A model generated the notes under the pieces. It ran no database searches and had not been told where the DNA came from. It saw nothing but the letters and a program-made list of their open reading frames with translations. A DNA stretch of 64,000 bases from Locusta migratoria. Taxonomy: Eukaryota > Arthropoda > Insecta > Orthoptera > Acrididae. The stretch is from assembly GCA_026315105.1 (NCBI GenBank), contig CM048744.1, positions 358,609,168 to 358,673,167 of the forward strand, given 5' to 3'. Each line of letters opens with the position of its first letter. The first letter of the stretch is position 1. Below are positions 22,702 to 33,573 of the stretch, one piece after another. A program made the translations under genes and the position numbers.

Positions 22702-22864
22702 AAATAACAAGAAGTTGGAGGTCACTAACAGAATCGTTGCGAAATTCGTTTGAATTCATCATCAAGTAGAAGAGGACAAGCATTTCTTAAGATATCAAAT
22801 GGAAGAATAATTAGGGCTTAACGTCCCGTAGACGTTGTGGTTATTAGAGATACTGTACATGCTC

Positions 22865-22867
22865 GGA

Positions 22868-22928
<61 letters not shown>

Positions 22929-23085
22929 TTTTGTTTTGTTTGTTTGTTAGGAATGGGGAAGGAAATCGGCCGTGCCCTTTGAAAGGTACCATCCCGGCAT
23001 TTGCCAGGACTGATTAAGGGAAATTATGGATTACCTAAATCTGGATTACCCTCCCCAATGCGAATGTTACCACTGCGCCCGATTT
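22865..23085 (-). mobile_element. SINE-D, widespread arthropod-type tRNA SINE, degraded
   Basis: The T-rich left end (22865-22942) is the antisense A-rich tail. The body contains ggaaatcggccgtgcccttt, gtaccatcccggcatttgcc and ctaaatctggat, ending near a degenerate tRNA-like head (gttaccactgcgccc). A second copy lies at 39213-39405. Confidence 0.7.
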
Positions 23086-23429
23086 AAAATATCGGAAAAC
23101 ACCTACTGTGGTACTAGAGGAAAGATGTAGAAGTCACAAACTGAAGTGGAGACCGAGATTAGAAAATGTACATAAGGACATTGAATGCAGACGCTAGTCT
23201 GACAAGTAAACCAACGGAAGTGCCACTCTCCGATTTTTCTGAAATTTGGGTATGTTATAATACCTGAAAAACTAAGGGGGAAGTATTTTTTTAGCTGCGG
23301 TAAAACGTATTTAAAGGGCGGAACGGTCCCTCCAAAATGGGGCCTAAAATACAAAAAAAGCGTTGCCGTCGCCTCGTGTGACAGCTGTGTAGCTGGTCGC
23401 TCTCTCCTTATGAAAAACCAAGAAGGAAA
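23086..23429. other. Unassigned spacer
   Basis: No domain-bearing frame or recognised repeat. Confidence 0.35.
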
Positions 23430-23522
23430 CGTGAGCTGCCGCGCAGTCTGAGGCGCCGTGTTACAAGTTGCTTTGCTCCCGCCGATAGTTCGAGTAGCAC
23501 TTCGGTCGTGGGTGTTATCCTT
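23430..23522 (+). mobile_element. SINE-A'-like head fragment
   Basis: This tRNA-like head (gcgcagtctgaggcgccgtg, then a weak box B atagttcgagtag) is cut after gtgttatccttag. It directly abuts SINE-C. Confidence 0.5.
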
Positions 23523-23526
23523 AGCA

Positions 23527-23858
23527 GCTGCAGAGCGAAAGTTTCATTCTGGAAACATCCCTTAGGCTGTGGCTAAACCGTGTCTCCACCATATCCTTTC
23601 TCCCAGGAGTGCTAGTCCTGCAAGGTTCGCAGGAGAACTTCTGTGAAGTTTCGAAAGTAGGAGGCGAGGTACTGGCAGAAGTAAAGTTGTGAGGACGGAT
23701 CGTGAGTCGTGTCGGGATAGCTCAGTCGGTAGAGTACATGCCCGCGAAAGGCAAAGATCCCAGGTTCGAGACCCGGTTCCGGCACACAATTTTAATTTGC
23801 CAGGAAGTTTCATATCAGTGCACACTCCGCTGCAGAGTGAAAGTTTCATACTGGAACT
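23527..23858 (+). mobile_element. SINE-C, internal tRNA-like unit with repeated ends
   Basis: A tRNA-like core at 23710-23790 has box A gggatagctcagtcggtaga and box B ggttcgagacc. It is bracketed by two copies of a gagtgaaagtttcat-type module at 23530-23552 and 23833-23856. That suggests a dimeric or tandem SINE of which slightly more than one unit remains. Confidence 0.65.
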
Positions 23859-24479
23859 ATTGAAATTTTTGGATATTTTTTGGGACACAAAAACGATAAT
23901 TACATGAAAAAAAAAAAGATTGGCAAAATGGTTTTAGTATGTTACTTAAATACTATAAAACTGAATGAAGTTGGATATAACATTCCCTCTGAGGAACATC
24001 TGTGAAAAAGAATTAAGTACATTGAGGGCGCATACATACGCGAATTAAACATGAAATACCTGAAAAGTGACAAGGTAGTTGAAAACTTTATAAACTAAAA
24101 TTATTTTGCAGAAACGTAAATGTTTACCCGTGAATAAATACTTCAATTATTTCAGGCTATCACCATTTGCAAAGTAACGCAATGCGCTTTCTAGTTTGGT
24201 CTTACGTGGACTCGCACTTTTCATCAGTGTAATTTTTTTAAATTTTTTTATACGTTGTGGTAAACCAAATCAAGTAACGCATTAACTTTCCTTCATATAA
24301 TCTCTAGGTGAGTGTATCCTCTAAAGTCTCTCAAAAGCAACGCATAGGTACCTACTACTTCTATTAATCCAGTAGCAAACGATATTTTTTTTCGCGGTGT
24401 TTTTGTATTTCACTTAACATAACTCAGCAGAAGCCGAACGAATCAACCGTTTAAAAACTGCTTTGCTCAGCATTGTAAG
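23859..24479 (+). pseudogene. Degenerate copy of a MADF-like gene fragment plus AT-rich spacer
   Basis: The block 23860-24120 aligns with 26680-26960 (shared words include tggcaaaat, ttttag and aaaagtgacat-type stretches). In the better copy this codes for KYDALRDRN followed by NYTKKNAW. Here it is riddled with stops. The rest to 24479 is AT-rich with no further signal. Confidence 0.3.
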
Positions 24480-24715
24480 TAAGGAACGACGTCAATACGA
24501 CACTCCACTATACAGCAGCTACCTACCGGCACAGATCGTCAGCTGTATGTGACCAGCTAGTGGTGGCAATATGAAGAGGCGACCACTCGCCGCAAGTAGT
24601 AGCAGCGACTAAAATCGACTCGTCTGACCGTGCATGGCGATCGACAAGAAGTAAAGGCTCGTCACATGGGCGATTTTGTCGGTGCTTAGTAGCTAGTAAT
24701 CGCGTCTTGCCGACA
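24480..24715. repeat. End module of an unknown element, copy 1
   Basis: It shares about 130 bp with 29810-29926: gacactccacta, then agctgctacct-like, gtgaccagct and gcaacatgaag-like words. The Tc/mariner element at 24718 is inserted at its right border. Confidence 0.45.
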
Positions 24716-25006
24716 TACCGGTTGATCAAAAAGTCAGTACAAATTTGAAAACTTAATAAATCACGGAATAATGTAGATAGAGAGGTAAAAATTGACACAC
24801 TTGCTTGGAATGACATGAGGTTTTATTAGAAAAAAATAAATAAAAATAAAACAAAAAAAATAAATAAAAATAAAAAAATAAAAAAAAGGTCCAAAAAATG
24901 TCCGACAGATGGCGCTGGACAGCAAAACGTCAGTGACTGCGCATGAAAATCGTGTATAAAAGGATCTGTAATGAGAGAGAGAATCAGATGCACCAGCAGT
25001 CGCAGC

Positions 25007-26323
25007 ATGTTGCCGTTACCTGAAAACGCGCTTTTAGTGAAGCTGTATTATCAGAATGGGGAATGTGCTAGTTCAGCGTTACGATCCTATCGCCATAGGA
25101 AGGGGATTCGAATGGGTAAAGGTCCGTTGACAAATGCAGCTGTGGCGAGAATGATATCTAAGTTCGAAGCCACGGGTTGTTTGGACGATAGACCCCACAA
25201 AGTGGCCGACCGTACACAAGGCGTAATGCTGCTGAGACAGTTCGGGAAGAACTGGAGACTGTAGCGGGTTTGTCTATCCATGGGGAAGTCAGCGCTCGTG
25301 CAGTCGCACGTCGCACCGGCATTCCATACACTAATGTTTGGTTGGCACTTAGGCATAACCTCCGATGCTACCCTTACAAAATCCATCGGCATCATGAACT
25401 ATTACCTGGAGATTTAGTGAAGCGGATGACATTTGCGGTGTGGGCGTTTCAAAAGATGGCGGAAGATGACGATTGGTTGAGTAACGTGTTGTGAACCGAC
25501 GAAGCTCATTTCACGCTCCGAGGGTCTGTCAGCGCCCACAACTGCAGACTTTGGGCTACCGAAAATCCTATAACTGTCGTGGCAACTCCATTGCACGACT
25601 AGAAAGTCACGGTATGGGTTGGATTTACCACATCTACCGCTAACGGGCCTTTTTTCTTTGAGGAACTGCGTGATTCTGGTTTTGTAACTGCTACCGTGAC
25701 GGGTCAGAGGTACGCCGATATGTTACAGAATCGCTTCATCCCCAGCCTGCCTGATAAACACCTGCTGGAACGTACGATTTTTATGCATGATTGCGCTCCA
25801 CCCCATATTTCTAGACGCGTGAAAGATCTCTTGCGCGCGTCGTTTGGTGATGATCGTGTGCTCAGCCGCCACTCAAAATGTTCAAATGTTTGTTAAGCTT
25901 ATGGGACTTAACTACGGGGTCATCAGTCCCTAAACTTACAAACTACTTATCAACTACTTACGAACTAGGACGGCACAAATATCCATGCCCGAGGGGGGAT
26001 TCGAACCCCCGACCGTAGTGGCCGTGCTGACCGCGACTGGAGCGCCTCAGTCACCTCGGCCACCGCGGTCGGCCAGCCGCCACTTTCGTCACGCTTGGCC
26101 CCCCTTGGTCCCCAGACGTCAGTCCATGCGATTATTGGCTTTGGGGTTTCCTGAAGTCGCAAGTGTATCGTGATCGACCGACATCTCTAGGGATGCAGCA
26201 AACAACACCCGACACCAGTGCACCATAATTCCAGACATGCTTTACAGTGCTGTTCACAACATTATTTCTCAACTACAGCTATTGTTGAGGTATGATGGTG
26301 AACATATTGAGCATTTCCTGTAA
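25007..26323 (+). pseudogene. Tc/mariner transposase, wide D-to-D spacing, inactivated
   Basis: The start MLPLPENALLVKLYYQNGE leads into an N-terminal HTH (TNAAVARMISKFEATG). A frameshift near 25260 is followed by SARAVARRTGIPYTNVW. The catalytic triad can be traced: TDEAHF (first Asp, directly after a premature stop), FMHDCAPPH (second) and SPCDYWLWGFLK (third, after a 1-bp insertion near 26100). Ignoring the SINE-A at 25874-26073, about 42 residues separate the second and third Asp. That is wider than mariner DD34D and closer to what is described for DD41D (rosa-type) elements; the assignment is tentative. The frame ends DGEHIEHFL at 26323. Confidence 0.8.
25874..26073 (-). mobile_element. 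SINE-A inside the transposase
   Basis: The target-site duplication cagccgccact (25863-25873 and 26074-26084) is perfect. The insertion lies between the second and third catalytic Asp codons, so the element was already inactive or was killed by it. Confidence 0.95.
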
Positions 26324-26535
26324 AGAACATCATCTTTGCTTTGTCTTGTTATTGTTTTTCTGATGAGACGAAGCGCCATCTGTCGGACACTTTTTGAACT
26401 TTTGTTTTTTTGTTTTCGGTTCTAATAAAACCCCATGTCATTCCAAGCATGTGTATCAATTTTTACCTCTCTACCTACATTATTCCGTGATTTATTATGT
26501 TTTCAAATGTATACTGACTTTTTGATCACCCAGTA

Positions 26536-26990
26536 CTAGTCGCTGCGAGTGACTCGACTAGCAACTGGACTGCTACTAAAAAGCAGCGGCGACTGGACTG
26601 AGCATGTTCAGCGGCGTTGTCGTTCATTGTCGTCGTAATACAAAACCACGAAGCAAATGTGTTGAAATTCGTCAGGCAAAGACATGTTAAAATTTTTGAA
26701 TAATTGTAGTAAATATGATGCACTTCGAGACAGAAATAACGACAATTATACGAAAAAGAATGCATGGCAAAATAGTTTTAGAATGTTACTTATAGAACGG
26801 AATGAGGCTAGAGTCTACAATTCTAACTTTTGAAAACATCTGAAAAAAAAAAAGGAATTAAGAACATTGAGGACACACGCAGAAATTAAATAAACAGATT
26901 CAAGCAATCCTTGAAAAGTGACATGGGAGCTAAAGATAACTACAAAACCAAGTTATTTTGGTTGGACGAAGCAGGTTCTTCTCTGAGAAA
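26536..26990 (+). pseudogene. MADF-like gene fragment (tentative)
   Basis: After a GC-rich lead-in (26540-26640), plus-strand codons read FLNNCSKYDALRDRN then NYTKKNAWQNSF. This resembles the start of a MADF domain (LYD, then Y, then AW). No downstream MADF core is readable and stops follow. MADF/Myb-like proteins accompany PIF/Harbinger transposases, so this may be transposon-derived, but neither ends nor a transposase were found. Confidence 0.3.
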
Positions 26991-27239
26991 AGTCGCATGA
27001 GTAGTTGTTAGCCCAGCTTAAATATGGTTATATTATACAATAACTATAAATTGTGGATATGGTAATTTTACTTGGCCAATTGCACCCACAAGCTGATCGA
27101 CTGGACGACTGTTTTCTTTGCTCCATTTCTACCAACGTCAGCAATAGTGGGGCAATAAGCATACTGGCGCAGGGTACCATTTCGCTACCCCGATCGCCCC
27201 CAGGCCCGTGCACTTGGGCGTTTTCCACCCCCTAGGACC

Positions 27240-29590
27240 CACAAAACCCACCCTTCCTTCTTTGATAACAGCCCGACTGCTGATCAAAGGATGCCACACC
27301 ACTCTAACAATAGCCAACTTAACGATGATTGACAGCTTACATGTAATTGCACTTAGTAAGACAATGACGCTCTTCAGGACAAATAAAAAGAAACATTCTC
27401 GTAAACAACAAAACCACTTCCGATGGCTGCAAACGCGGTCGAGGTTTGCCCCCAACTCCACTGCCCACCCCCCCCCCCCCCCGCCACAACTGGTAACTTA
27501 TGCGAATGCCACCCCCAATTTAATTGTAACAACCTATGTTTTTAACAATAACAAGGGCAACTACCTCCACACGTGAGCACTTGCATGAGTATAGCCCTCA
27601 CCCCAACCCCTCCCCTCTGTCCTACTAACAGTCCTAAAAAAATAGTCGCCCCAGTGCAACCCGATCTGGGACTCGAACCCGCGCGCTTAAGGAAATTATC
27701 ATTTTTTTTACAAAAGTTATTACTGATTGACGTACATCAACATTGGAAAAAAGAGCCAATTATTCCGTACTTTGGACAGTGCAATCACCTGTAAAACACG
27801 AGAGGTTAGTAAACAAATTGACCCACCCCTCCTGCCGTCACAGTTATTTTTTATATCTAATTTGCATGTCAATCGCGACATCCCATGCTTTAATTAGAAC
27901 ATTCGGAATCGGTACATACCGTTTAATGCATGTTTGCTCCCTTAGGTGCCTGGTCAAAATAAACGTATAAACGGTCGGTGTAACAGTAGGCGGAAAAAAA
28001 GAAAAGAAAAAGGAAATAGGCCACATTGGAATGTAATGGTAACGATCAACACAACCTGGTGTGCGCCCATCTTGACATTCTTTAGATGTCTAGACGTGTT
28101 AAGAATAACTTGAGTACAGCTCGATCCCCAATGCGACCACAAACACACAGTGTTATCTCGGCAAGCTACTTAAAACAATTCTATAAACGTATACTAACAG
28201 TTTAAACAAAACTATCATAACGTTTTATTATTATGTTAAGCATTCTCTCTCAAAAATAAAAAATAAATAAATATCTAAGTTACTCTTTCTCTTTAGCGAG
28301 AGTGCTCTGTTACAATATTAGACAATTCTGTTCGAAATGTACAAAGTCTTGACAACGTTTCCTTAAATCGATGTATCGCTGTCTCCCATCCAGTACTTGG
28401 ACAGATAAGTTTTTGGACTCCATGTCTTCCTGTAATCCACTTTATATCCAGTTCTGCACCTTTCGACAATTTTTCTAGATCTCTTATTTCCTTTATAATG
28501 CCAATGCTAAAGAAGTAAACTTCTTCTTGCCTTTACCCATCTAAACACAGCAAAGGGAATCTCTCTCTCTCTCTCTCTCTCTCTCTATCGACCATACTCT
28601 GTTACAATATTAAACACTGCAAACGATTCTTTAAGAATTGCTCCAAGTCTTTACAACATTTAACTGACACAGGTCGAACTTGAAAATACAGGTTATCGAG
28701 CACTCTAGAAGATGTTCAAAATTGATCTTTCTCTATATTTAAACAAAAATAAATACTATTATACAACGTTATATCCTTGGAGAGTTACAATAAACAAGAA
28801 AAAATGCGTAAAATAATTTGAGATCAGCTGTTTACCGATTCCGACTGTCTACACTAAAACTTTTTTTCAAAAGCACTGACTTAACAACATCCTCCTTCGA
28901 ATGACGATCGCCAGTACAACAACCACATAACCGCAAATATCTCCCTCCCTAACCGAGAGGACATAAAAGCAATACTTTACCTGCCCGATGCAACACAATT
29001 ACAACAGATTTTCAGTTCTGTAGAGCAAGATCGACCAGCCCTTTACCCAAAATGTAGACAGAGAGAGAGACAAAAATTCTTACTCCAAACACAAATTAAG
29101 CTCCTTGACTGTATTAACTAAGATTTCTTTTTTCATATAGGTCGCGCAGGGATGGCTATCTTTAGGACTGTCAGTAGGACCGAGGTGGGGGCAGCGGCAA
29201 GGGCTGTACTCACGCAAGTGCTCACTTGTGGAGATGGTTGCCCTTGTTACTGTTAAAAACATGGGTCGTTACAATTAAATTGATGCAAACTTAATAAAAC
29301 TAATCGGGGCGGCATTTGCACAAGTGATTAGTTTTTTTTTTGGGAGGGGGGGGAGGGGACGGTGAAGGTGGTGTGGGCCGCGGACCTCAGCCGAGTGCAC
29401 GGCAGTCGGAGGTGGTCATGTTGTTTATGATAACGCTACTTGTTATTTGTCCTTAAGAGCGTCATTGTCATACTAAGTGTAATTACATATAAGCTGTCAA
29501 TCATTGTTAAGTTCGCTATTGTTAGAGTGTGGCGGCATCCTTTAATCAGCGGTCGGTCAATTGGCCGAGAGAGGAGGGATGGGGGAATAA
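27240..29590. mobile_element. Large inverted repeat with 1.37-kb spacer
   Basis: The arms 27250-27720 and 29095-29585 are reverse complements along their length (for example caatagccaacttaacgatg and cattgttaagttcgctattg; caagggcaactacctccac and gtggagatggttgcccttg). Each holds a C- or G-rich block (27468-27482; 29338-29358). Either one fold-back element or two opposed copies of one repeat would explain it. Confidence 0.7.
27725..29094. other. Spacer of the large inverted repeat, with (CT)n
   Basis: Low-complexity AT-rich sequence with a (CT)n tract at 28560-28586. No coding frame was recognised. Confidence 0.5.
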
Positions 29591-29799
29591 CGGTACATCG
29601 GTAGATGGGGAAGTGACGGAGGAGGACGAGGGCACCTGGCGTCGATGATACTAACGCCGACGGGCGATTTCCAGTGGGGTAGAGCCGCATCATTATACTA
29701 CTGTCAGCAACATAACAGTTCTGGCATGATGCTACAATAGACATGTCAATTTCATTTGACTTGCTATAAACAAATGTCACATGTGAAAAATATGACTGT

Positions 29800-30120
29800 T
29801 CACTATGAATGAGGAATGACGTTTGCACGACACTCCACTAGCTAGCTGCTACCTGCTCGCACAAATTAGCAGCTCAGTGTGACCAGCTGTAGAGGCAACA
29901 TGAAGTTAGACCAATCGCAGGGAGTTGCAAAATATTTGTAATTCTTATGGGACAAAACTACTTGGTTGTAAGTCCCTAGACTTACAAGCTACTTAAACTA
30001 AGGTAAACTAACCTAAGGAAAACAGACACATTCATGCCCGAGAGGGGACTCGAACCCCCGACGCGCTCCAGACCGCTCGGCCAGGGAATTTTAGCAGCGA
30101 CCGTGTCTTAACGATTTGTG
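29800..30120. repeat. End module of an unknown element, copy 2
   Basis: It matches 24480-24640 in direct orientation (gacactccactagct, gtgaccagct) and is split by a SINE-A' at 29927-30081. Confidence 0.45.
29927..30081 (-). mobile_element. SINE-A', diverged
   Basis: The tail and body are intact, with antisense box B in actcgaacccccga. The head is shortened. The near-perfect duplication cagggagtt and cagggaatt (29918-29926 and 30082-30090) flanks it. Confidence 0.82.
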
Positions 30121-30671
30121 CTACAGCGAGTCGAGCAGTAGAGTGAACTGAACAGCTCGTCATAGGCAGTGAGTTGGCCTAAATGCTCGATGGAGTGGAC
30201 GAAGAACGCGAGAACTATTTCCGGAAACGGGACGTGCAGAGTAAATGTCTCGCCTCTTGCCATCGATCGGAACGCAGCCAGTCTGCAGACAGCGCTTGTA
30301 GTGCCAGCGTCCTGGATTGCCTCTGCTGCCAAGTCGCGAAGAGTTTTCGAACATTGAAAACTTAGTGTTCCCCAGAACTGTTTACACCGTGATATATTAC
30401 AGTAGCTTGATTAGCATGGTGGTGGGCTGAGGTTCTCGTATGAACAAATGTAGGAGAAGATGCAGCAGTACAAGTCTCAGTATATCTACTTGTCGAGCTA
30501 CGACGCTGATGTATGCTTCAGTGAGAATGAATGCGTGCGTCCTATTTTTCTGAGATCACCACTATGCACCGCACGGCCGTGCGACAACGCTTCTTTCTTG
30601 CCTTCAGTCAGTTTAATTGTGCGTTGTCAGTGTGCAGTAGCGACATTATTATGTCCCACATAGACATTATT
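30121..30671. other. Unassigned spacer
   Basis: Several overlapping short frames on both strands occur at 30108-30365, but none shows a domain. Confidence 0.4.
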
Positions 30672-33085
30672 TAAACATAGATTCCGGAACCAAGTTATAA
30701 ACTGTAAGACATACCCAGAGGCAGATATAGACTCTGACCATAACTTGTTAGTAATGAACTGTAGGCTGAAACTGAAAAAAAAAAAAAAAAAAACTGCAGA
30801 AAGGTAGGAAAATAAGGAGATGGGACCTAGATAATTTGAAGGAACGTGAATTTCTGGAGAATTTCAGAGGAAGATTTAGGCAACAATTGACAGAAACAGG
30901 GGGAAATAAAACAGTAAAAGAGGAATGGGTAGCATTGAGAGATGAAATAGTGAAGGCAGCTGAGGACAAAATAGGTAGAAAGGCAAGACCTACAAAAAAT
31001 CCTTGGATATCACAGGAAATACTAAATTTAAATGATGAAAGGAGAAAATATAAAAAATGCAGTAAATGAAACGGGCAAAATGGAGTACAGACGACTAAGA
31101 AATGAGATTGATAGGAAGTGCAAAATGGCTAAGCAGGAGTGGCTAGAAGCCAAATGCAAATCTGTAGAAGAAGGTATAAGAAGGGGAAAAGTAGTTACCG
31201 CCTACAGGAAAATAAAAAGAGACATTTGGGGACAAGAAAAGCAACTCTAAGAAATATCAAGAACTCAGATGGGAAACCAATTCTCACCAAAGAAGGGAAA
31301 GCTGAAAGGAGGAAAGAGTACATAGAGCAGCTCTACAAAGGAAATGAACTTAGAGACGATGTTGTAGGAAGGGAAGAGGAAGTAGATCAAGATGAAATAG
31401 GAGATACTATACTGAGAGATGAATTTGACAGAGCTCTGAAAGACCTAGGTCGGAACAAGGCCCCAGGAGTAGATGACATAACCTCAGAGCTACTAAAGTC
31501 TCTGGGAGAGCCAGCCATGACAAAGCTATTTGAACTGGTGTGTAGGTTGTATGAGACAGGCGAAATACCCTCAGACTTTAACAAAAATGTAATAATTCCC
31601 ATTCCAAAGAAATCAGGCGCAGACAGGTGTGAAAATTACAGAACCATCAGTTTGATAAGTCATGGTTGTAAAATTTTAACACGAATTATCTACAGGAGAA
31701 TGGAAAAGATGGTAGAAGCTGACCTCGGGGAAGATCAGTTTGGGTTCAGGAGGAACGTAGGAACAAAAATGTTTGTAGAGATTATGGGACTTAACTACGG
31801 GGTCATCAGTCCCTAAACTTACAAACTACTTATGAACTAGCTAACACTAAGGACGGCACAAATATCCATGCCCGAAGGGGGATTCGAACCCCCGACCGTA
31901 GTGGCTGTGCAGACCGTGACTGGAGCGCCTCAGTCTCCTCGGCCACCGCGGCCGGCGAACGTAGGAACACGGGAGGCAATACTCACCTTGCGTCTTATCC
32001 TAGAAGATAGATTAAGGAAAGGCAAACCTACATTTTTAGCTTTTGTAGATTTGGAGAAAGCGTTTGACAATGTTGACTGGAATACACTCTTTCAAATTAT
32101 GAAGTCAGCAGGGGTAAAATACAGGGAAAGGAGAGTTATTTACAACTTGTACAAAGTCAGACCGCAGTTATTAGACTTGAAGGGCATGACAGGGAAGCAT
32201 CAGTTGGGAAGGGAGTAAGACAGGGTTGTAGCCTTTCTCCAATGTTATTCAATTTGTACATCGAGCAGGCGGTGAAGGAAAGCAAGGAAAAATTTGGAAT
32301 AGGGATTAAAATTCAGGGGAAATAAATAAAAACGTTGCGTTTTACTGATGACATTGTAATTCTGTCAGAGACAGCGAAGGACCTGGAAGAGCAGTTGAAT
32401 GGAATGGACAGTGTATTGAAGAGAGCGTATAAAATGAACATGAACAAGAGCAAAACAAAAATAATGGAATGCGGTCTTAGAAAATCAGGCGATGCTGAAG
32501 GAATTAGATTAGGTAACGAAACAATGAAGGTGGTAGAGTTTTGTTACTTGGATAGTAAAATAACATGCGATGGTCGCAGTACAGAAGATATAAAATGCAG
32601 AATGGCAATGGGAAGAAAAGCATTTTTGAAAAAGAGAAATTTGCTAACATCGAATATTAATTTAAGTGTAAGGAAGTCTTTTCTGAAGGCATTTGTGTGG
32701 GGTGTTGTCTTGTATGGTAGTGAAACACGGACGATAAGCAGTGCGGACAGAAAGAGAATAAAGGCTTTTGGAATGTGGTGCTACAGAAGAATGCTGAGGA
32801 TTAGGTGGGTCGATCGCATAACTAATGAAGAGGTACTGAACAGAATTGGCGAGAAAAGGAATTTTTGGCATACCCTGACTAAAAGAAGGGGTCGCTTGGT
32901 AGGGCACATTCTTAGACATCGAGGAATCGTAAATTTAGCATTGGAGGGAAGTGTGTGGGGTAAAAATCGGAGAGGAAGACCAAGAGACGCGTATAGTAAG
33001 CAGATTCAAGTGGATGTGGGTTGCCGTTCTTATGAGGAGATGAAAAGGCTTGCTCAGGATAGAGTACGGTCGAGAGCTGCATTAT
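30672..33085 (+). pseudogene. RTE-type LINE ORF, endonuclease end through RT, longest copy
   Basis: It opens at the end of the endonuclease (IDSDHNLLVMNCRLKL) and continues through a basic linker. RT follows (GRNKAPGVDDITSELLKSL, VIIPIPKKSGADRCENYR, EDQFGFRRNVGTREA, FVDLEKAFDNVDW). The catalytic box reads RFTDDIVIL, with Thr in place of the usual Ala. The C-terminus holds the RTE-typical MLRIRWVDRITNEEVLNRI and GRPRDAYSKQIQ blocks. A SINE-A splits the RT palm at 31766-31956. Frameshifts occur near 31250 and 32200-32330, and the normal 3' end is lost after 33085. No functional protein. Confidence 0.87.
31766..31956 (-). mobile_element. SINE-A inside RTE reverse transcriptase
   Basis: The target-site duplication gaacgtaggaaca (31753-31765 and 31957-31969) is perfect. 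It inserts within the RRNVGT codons, so removing it restores continuous RTE homology. Confidence 0.95.
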
Positions 33086-33558
33086 TGCTTTGTTATGTGG
33101 TTACCATAGTGACGTTGGGCTCTCTTCTCAGTGATCTCATTCTGCTACATGGGCGTCCAGCTCGATTGATGTGTGATAACTGAGCAAGTGGTGCGCCCAT
33201 ACTACACGCAATATCGGCTGTTCTTCAGGTTATTGTTCGGATGTTGGTATTATGCACTTCCACTCTGATTCTGGTACTCCCCTGACGAAAATTCATAAAT
33301 TCATCACCTTTTTATTTTTTTGATTTTTTAAATATCATCTTGAAATAATGTTATGGAACGCAACACCAATGAAGCAACCGCTAAGTGACTACCTTTCTTT
33401 GGATGTGGAGACGGGATTAATAGTTAACTAAAAAATAAAGTTCCACCAGCAGAGTATTACGCGCCTTTAGACCCCTCCCCCGCCCCCCTCCTCCAACTTT
33501 CAAGTGTCGATAGAACTTATTTAAGGACATGAGTATGATTCAAACAAATTGTTCCATG
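33086..33558. other. Unassigned spacer
   Basis: No recognised coding or repeat signal; a C-rich run sits at 33475-33492. Confidence 0.4.
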
Positions 33559-33573
33559 TTCTTCCAGTAAGGT

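Larger units (their letters stand above)
24718..26533 (+). mobile_element. Tc/mariner element with long inverted repeats
   Basis: The ends gatcaaaaagtcagta and its complement open an inverted repeat of about 112 bp. Complementarity continues further inside around tgtccgacagatggcgc (left) and its partner near 26370-26395, separated by an A-rich insert on the left. TA flanks both ends (24716-24717 and 26534-26535). It carries its own transposase remnant and a nested SINE-A. Confidence 0.88.

Noticed and set aside
27208..27576. Frame of 122 codons with a Pro run
   Set aside because: It crosses a C homopolymer within one arm of the large inverted repeat, and the other arm does not conserve the frame. 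No domain is recognisable.
30108..30365. Four overlapping frames on both strands near 30.2 kb
   Set aside because: Balanced composition gives open frames in several phases, but there is no domain, and neither strand stands out.
31868..32218. Recurrent short proteins beginning MPEGGFEPPTVVAVQTVTG (also at 6495, 6722, 22061, 25985, 34548 and 35587)
   Set aside because: They are readings through the tRNA-like head of SINE-A and not a gene family. The shared peptide comes from the Pol III box region, and each copy is bounded by SINE target-site duplications.
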